Positions 59,178-64,000 of a stretch of DNA of 64,000 nt are shown one piece after another (the first letter of the stretch is position 1; every line of letters starts with the position of its first letter). The stretch is taken from contig AP026550.1 in the NCBI GenBank assembly GCA_026075535.2, positions 6,758,001 to 6,822,000 on the forward strand. Direction: 5' to 3'. The position numbers and the translations under genes are program-made. Origin of the DNA: Tricholoma matsutake (lineage: Eukaryota > Basidiomycota > Agaricomycetes > Agaricales > Tricholomataceae). Below the pieces are notes generated by a model, which had not been told where the DNA came from, did not search any database, and worked only from the letters and a program-made list of their open reading frames with translations.

Positions 59178-59543
59178 GTGGGTTCCTTTCCTGCAAAGAT
59201 ATATCCTGCACCTCATGGTGCCCTGAAGTGCAGGGTATATCATTGTGGGAAAGGAACCCGCACCTCATGGTGGCCTGACTCATGGGTTTTTCCCATGATC
59301 AGGTAGTCAGTTTTCAATGAATTATTACAGAAATAAGAAATTCACACCTTGTGTACTAATTACTTTATAGTCCAGTTATTACCAGTTATAACCAGTCCAG
59401 TTCATGCCCCACTGGCTACATGAACCAGTTATATGCAGTTTGGTTCAGTTTTGGCAAGATTTGGAGAAACTATGGACCTGTTGTGGTTTCAGTTCTTCAG
59501 ATTTTGGGCTAAAAACCAAACCAAACCAGACCTTAAAGCACTA

Positions 59544-61041
59544 TAGAAAATGAAGAATAGGAGGAAATGAAGTGAGGAAAAATATAGGACAAACATAAAA
59601 AATAGGAGAAACACACAAGGCACCCCCTAGTCCCCTTTCATCACCCCCTCTCTAAGATGCATTGCCCCAATGCATCTGGAATCACATACGAGCAAAAGTC
59701 AGTGACTTGAATGTGACATGGTGCAGTAGTGTGCCATCAGTGGAATTCCTTGACTAACCGAGGGGCATTCACATCGGACTTCTCAACCCATGAGTTCTCC
59801 TCATACCCATAACCCTTCCAGTGCACCAAATACTGGAGTTTTCCTTGATGCAACCAGCTGTCCAAGATCAACTGAGCTTCATACTGGGGTTCTCCCTCAA
59901 TCACTGTAGGCAGCAGTGGTGGATGTGAATGGCATCCTGGGAATAGATCTGGGGAAGCTGGAAGGAGTTTGATGACATGGAAGACCAGGTGGAGTCTGGA
60001 CATGGAGGCTGGGAGGTGCAGACAGTAGGCATGCATTCCCACACACTTGACAATGGGGAAAGGTCCCAGGAAGCAATGGGCAAGTTTCTTGGATGGACGT
60101 GTGGTGGAGATGCCACTGGAGTCAAGATAAAGTTGATCACCAATCTTGTACTGAGGAGCCAGAAAATGGTGTTGATTGTGAAAGCGTGCCATGTCATTCT
60201 TTGCCTTTGCCTCCTCCAAGCTATCCCTCATGTGTTCTGTGAACTCATTCACTGTCTCAATGTGTGAGGGAGTTTGGTGAGGTTCAAATCCCATGCATGG
60301 ATGCTGTCCAGTGTCTAAGAGGAAAGGGGTCTGTTGAGTGGAAGCATGGATATGGTTGTTGTATCCAAACTCAGCCAAGGGGAGAAGATCATCCCAATTG
60401 TCCTGGTGCTCATTGATGCAGATGCAGATGTACTGCTCCAGTTCCTGGTTGACTCACTCAGTCTGGCCATCAGTTTGCAGGTGATAGGCAGTTGAAGCAA
60501 GGAGTTTGATCCCCAGAAGTTGGTACAGCTCACAAGTGAACTCTGCCACAAACTGAGGGCCATGGTCAGAAAGGAAAGCACCAGGAAGTCCATGTAATTT
60601 CCACACATAGTGGAGATAGAGTCAGGTGGCACCCAGGGCGCTGATAGCAGTGTGACTGGGAATGAAGTGAGCATGTTTCCCCGCTGAATCAACTGTGCAC
60701 ATCACCACATCAAACCCATTCGACTCTGGCAACTCCACCACAAAGTCAACACTGACAACATCCCAACAACTCTCTGGAACAGGAAGTGGGTGTAGCTCAC
60801 CAATGGGTTTGTGATGAGGAATCTTGGTGCATAAGCAAAGGTCACAAGTACAACAATACTGACCAATGAGCTGTGACATTTGTGGCCACCAATAATTCTG
60901 TGAGGTGAGCTCCAAGGTCTTCCACCATCCAGGATGACTGGCAATCTGTGAGTCATGGTGTTGGGATATGATGCACTGGCAAAGGTCTGGGTCATTGGGG
61001 ACATAGATGTGATGCCTGAAATACAACAAGTCCTCCCTTTC
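59544..61041 (-). mobile_element. Gypsy copy C, 3' part only
   Basis: Minus-strand fragment of the copy A family: a 97-bp remnant of the 3' LTR (59544-59640), then integrase and chromodomain coding sequence (61029 to about 59737). It is cut at 61041 by the LTR of copy D, and its own 3' LTR is truncated at the neighbouring MITE border. TGA codons near 60457 and 60619 fit CGA decay when compared with copies A and D. Confidence 0.88.
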
Positions 61042-61467
61042 TATAAGGGCACCCTAAGCCTCTAGCAAAGGGAAATCTGAAGTTAAAATTATGCTACATA
61101 ATACAGGGATTGGGGGTGCACCTAGCAAAGGGAAATCCGAAGAGAAAACTCTAAGGATCCCCTTGCTGATGCCCAGTATATGTGAAGACGACAAAAATCA
61201 AATATAACCTAAAAATAGAAAAAGGCGGAGATAGGCGGATCAAGGCTGCCGAATGACATCATACCAAGGGGTATGTGTCGGAAGGGGTACTCCGCCTCTA
61301 AATATAAAAGTGTCAACATATACAAACATGATAGCAAGGGAAAATTAGTAATAAAATCTGGAAAAATCATAGAAAATGAAGAATAGAAGGAAATGAGGTG
61401 GGGAAAAATATGGGACGAACATAAAAAATAGGAAAAACACACAGGGCACCCCCCTAGTCCCCTTACA
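61042..61467 (-). repeat. 3' LTR of Gypsy copy D
   Basis: Inverted match to the 426-bp LTRs at 25515 and 31136, with the purine tract next to it (CACCCCCTCTCT on the plus strand). Confidence 0.94.
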
Positions 61468-61502
61468 TCACCCCCTCTCTAAGATGCATCGCCCCGATGC
61501 AT

Positions 61503-64000
61503 TCAAAATCGTATACGACCAAAGTCCGTGACTTGAATGCGACGCGGTGCAGCAGTGTGCCGTCGGTGGAATTCCTTGATTAACCGAGGGGCATTTACGT
61601 CAGACTCTTCGACCCATGAGTTCTCCTCATACCCATAACCCTTCCAATGTACCAAATACTGGAGTTTTCCTCGACGCAAACAGCTGTCCAAGATTGACTC
61701 GACTTCATATTGGGGTTCTCCCTCGATCACTGTAGGTGGTGGTGGTGGGTGTGAATGGCGTCCCGGGAAGGGATCTGGGGGAGCTGGAAGCAATTTGACG
61801 ACATGGAAGACGGGATGGAGTCTGGACATGGAGGCTGGGAGGCGTAGACGATAGGCATGTGTTCCAATGCACTTGACAATGGGGAAAGGTCCCAAGAAGC
61901 GATGAGCAAGTTTCTTGGATGGACGTGTAGTGGAGATGTCACTGGAGTCAAGATAAACTCGATCACCAACCTTGTACTGAGGAGTTGGGGAGTGGTGCTG
62001 GTTGTAAAATTGCGCCATGTCGTCCTTCGCCTTTGCTAAGGCTGCCCTTGCCTCCTCCAAGCTATCCCTCATGCGTTCTGTGAACTCATTCACTGTCTCG
62101 ATGTGTGAGGGAGTTTGGCGAGGTTCAAATCCCATGTGTGGATGTCGTCCAGTGTCTAAGAGGAAAGGGGTCTGTTGAGTGGAAGCATGGACATGGTTGT
62201 TGTACCCAAACTCGGCCAAAGGAAGGAGATCATCCCAATCGTCCTGGCGTTCATTGACAAAGAGGCAGATGTACTGCTCCAGTTCCTGGTTGACTCGCTC
62301 CATCTGGCCATCAGTTTGTGGGTGATAAGCAGTTGAAGCGAGGAGTTTGATCCCCAGGAGTCGGTACAGCTCACGAGTGAACTCTGCCATGAACTGAGGG
62401 CCACGATCCGAGAGGAAGGCACCAGGAAGTCCATGTAATTTCCACACGTGGTGGAGGTAGAGTCAAGCGGCACCTAGGGCACTGACAGTGGTGTGAGTGG
62501 GAATGAAGTGAGCGCGTTTTCCCACTGAGTCAACTGTGCACATCACTGCATCAAACCCGTTTGACTCTGGCAATTCCACCACAAAGTCGACGCTGACAAC
62601 ATCCCAACGACTCTCTGGAACAGGAAGAGGGTGTAGCTCACCAATAGGCTTGCGACAAGGGACCTTGGTGCGTAAGCAAAGGTCACAAGTGCGACAATAC
62701 TGACCAATGAGCCGTGACATTTGTGGCCACCAATAGTTCCGTGAGGTGAGCTCCAAGGTCTTCCAGCGTCCGGGGTGGCCAGCAATCTGTGAGTCATGGT
62801 GTTGGGATATGATGCGCCGGCGAAGGTCTGGGTCATTGGGAACATAGATGCGATCCCTGAAATACAACAAGTCCTCCTTTTCAGCCCACTCTGCCGCACG
62901 TAAGGAAAGGGTCGATCCCTTTCTCAGTTCTTTAACAGCTCAGGCGACAACATCCTCATGTAAACCGCTATGGTTTGCGCGACGAATGTCACGTAGAATG
63001 TCCTGCTCCTCGCCCTGGGGTACGATGCCTTCCAGTGCCCGAATGGTGAACAGGTCTGGCTGCAACAGCACAATGTTTTGGTTGTCACCGCTGCCATCCC
63101 CATGGTCTGCACGTCGGGATAGGGCATCGGTCTTCCCCATGCTGCGACCCGGACGGTGGTGCAAGGAGAAGTCGAATCTAGATAGATACAGGGACCAACG
63201 AGCTTGACGACGGTTCAATTTCTTGGCCGTCATGAATTACTCGAGGTTCTTGTGATCCATCCAAATTTCCACCTTGTGTTGGGCACCCTCGAGGAAGTGT
63301 CGCCACTCCTCAAGCGCACGCATTATCGCCAACATCTCCTTGTCATGGATCTCGTAGTTTCTCTCTACAGCACTAAGGCTTTTGGAGTAGAATGCAACAG
63401 GATGCCACTTCTGGTCCTCCGGAGACTGCTGAGACAACACAGCGCCCGTCGCAAAGTCAGAACTGTCGGCTTCTACATGAAAAGGACGCGAATCGTCAGC
63501 AAAGGTAAGGATTGGAGCAGAAGTGACCATCTCCTTAAGCTTTTTGAACGCCTCCTGTTGTGCATTATCCCACCTCCATGCCTCCTTTCCTGTCAAGTCA
63601 AACAGCGGTCGTGCATGATGTGAGAAATCCTTGATAAAACGCCGATAAAAATTGATGAAGCCCAGGAAAGACTGCACCTCCTTCTTGTTCGTGGGCGTCG
63701 GCCAAGCTGTGACCCCGTTTACCTTGATAGGATCCATCTCCACTTGACCCTCCGAGATAATCAGGCCGAGGTACTCGATCTTGGTCCTTTTGAACTCGCA
63801 TTTGTCCTGACGAAGGTAGAGTTTGTACCATCGAAGTTGCTCTAGGACGAGGCGCGTGATGCGACGGTGCTCTTCAACCGTGCGAGTGAAGATGAGGATG
63901 TCGTCGAGATAGATGCAGACAACGCCTTCGAGGATGAGGTCATGGAAGATGTCGTTCATCATGGTCTGAAAGGTGGCAGGGCTATTAGTAAGGCCAAAGA
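61503..64000 (-). pseudogene. Gypsy copy D pol (partial at window end)
   Basis: From the window end towards 61503: RT palm (CIYLDDILIF near 63920), RNase H, integrase (HHDSQIAGHPG, SVDFVVELP, LSDRGPQF) and chromodomain, ending FGRIRF. Interruptions are TAA at 63237, TGA at 62940 (shared with copy A) and TGA at 62463. Where copy A has TGA at 30642, this copy keeps CGA (VGDRVYLDSS), direct evidence for the ancestral codon. Confidence 0.9.

Larger units (their letters stand above)
58288..59306. mobile_element. foldback MITE with TIR CTACCTGATCAT
   Basis: CTACCTGATCATAGG...GGGTTC (58288-58342) is the inverted counterpart of 59306-59254 on the other strand. A further imperfect hairpin (GGTTCCTTTCC...GGAAAGGAACC) lies at 59181-59252. 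The element is split by a hAT-like MITE. Confidence 0.55.
58032..59543. mobile_element. outer hAT-like MITE containing nested insertions
   Basis: Left terminus TAGTGCTTAAAAGTCCAGTCC and right terminus GACCTTAAAGCACTA are inverted. It is rich in CCAGTCC/GGTCC motifs like the other members here. It is expanded by the foldback at 58288-59306. No 8-bp duplication was recognised, so the pairing of these two ends is tentative. Confidence 0.45.
61042..64000 (-). mobile_element. Gypsy copy D (runs off the window)
   Basis: The 3' LTR at 61042-61467 is 426 bp, the same length as in copy A. Internal sequence continues to the window end within RT. It inserted into copy C (junction at 61041/61042). The other end and target duplicate lie outside; CTTTC at 61037-61041 is the predicted duplicate. 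Confidence 0.93.

Overview
The window looks like a chromosomal segment from an Agaricomycete (mushroom-forming basidiomycete). The evidence is genes with many short introns (about 50-70 nt, GT...AG), a fungal anoctamin, a class 3 lipase, an F-box protein, and GTPase and transposase families that I associate with this class. No ribosomal RNA, bacterial operon, CRISPR array or convincing tRNA gene was seen.

Layout. From 1 to 14.4 kb is a gene-bearing region: a Ser/Pro-rich basic protein (+), an anoctamin/TMEM16 protein (-), a small secreted EF-hand protein (-), a class 3 lipase (-) and an F-box-like protein (-). From 14.6 to 46.9 kb is nested transposon territory: a decayed Copia element with 342-bp LTRs; two tRNA-derived SINE-like repeats and a GC-rich tandem repeat; a transposase-like gene split by a full-length Ty3/Gypsy chromovirus (5-bp target duplication); and a second, different Gypsy carcass. 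That carcass carries a hAT-type MITE in its RT gene and a 1.94-kb palindrome in its gag. The palindrome itself holds an almost intact second Copia element. From 47.6 to 55.3 kb are two more host genes, both on the minus strand: a P-loop GTPase-like gene and a copper-transporting P-type ATPase carrying two frame disruptions. From 57.2 kb to the end are more nested hAT/foldback MITEs and two minus-strand copies of the first Gypsy family; the last runs off the window.

Two points deserve most attention. (1) The GTPase-like gene appears to contain 18 successive exons of exactly 3 nt, each between a splice acceptor and a splice donor. Ten of these lie in a strict 76-bp tandem repeat (73-nt intron plus one codon), and the codon is the most variable part of the repeat. 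All other exons join in frame around this chain. (2) The transposons are decaying mainly by C-to-T change at CpG. Most in-frame stops fit CGA-to-TGA, and in two elements every LTR-LTR difference I noticed lies at a CpG, which suggests cytosine methylation or a RIP-like process. All exon models are hand-derived from the sequence, with no transcript evidence.
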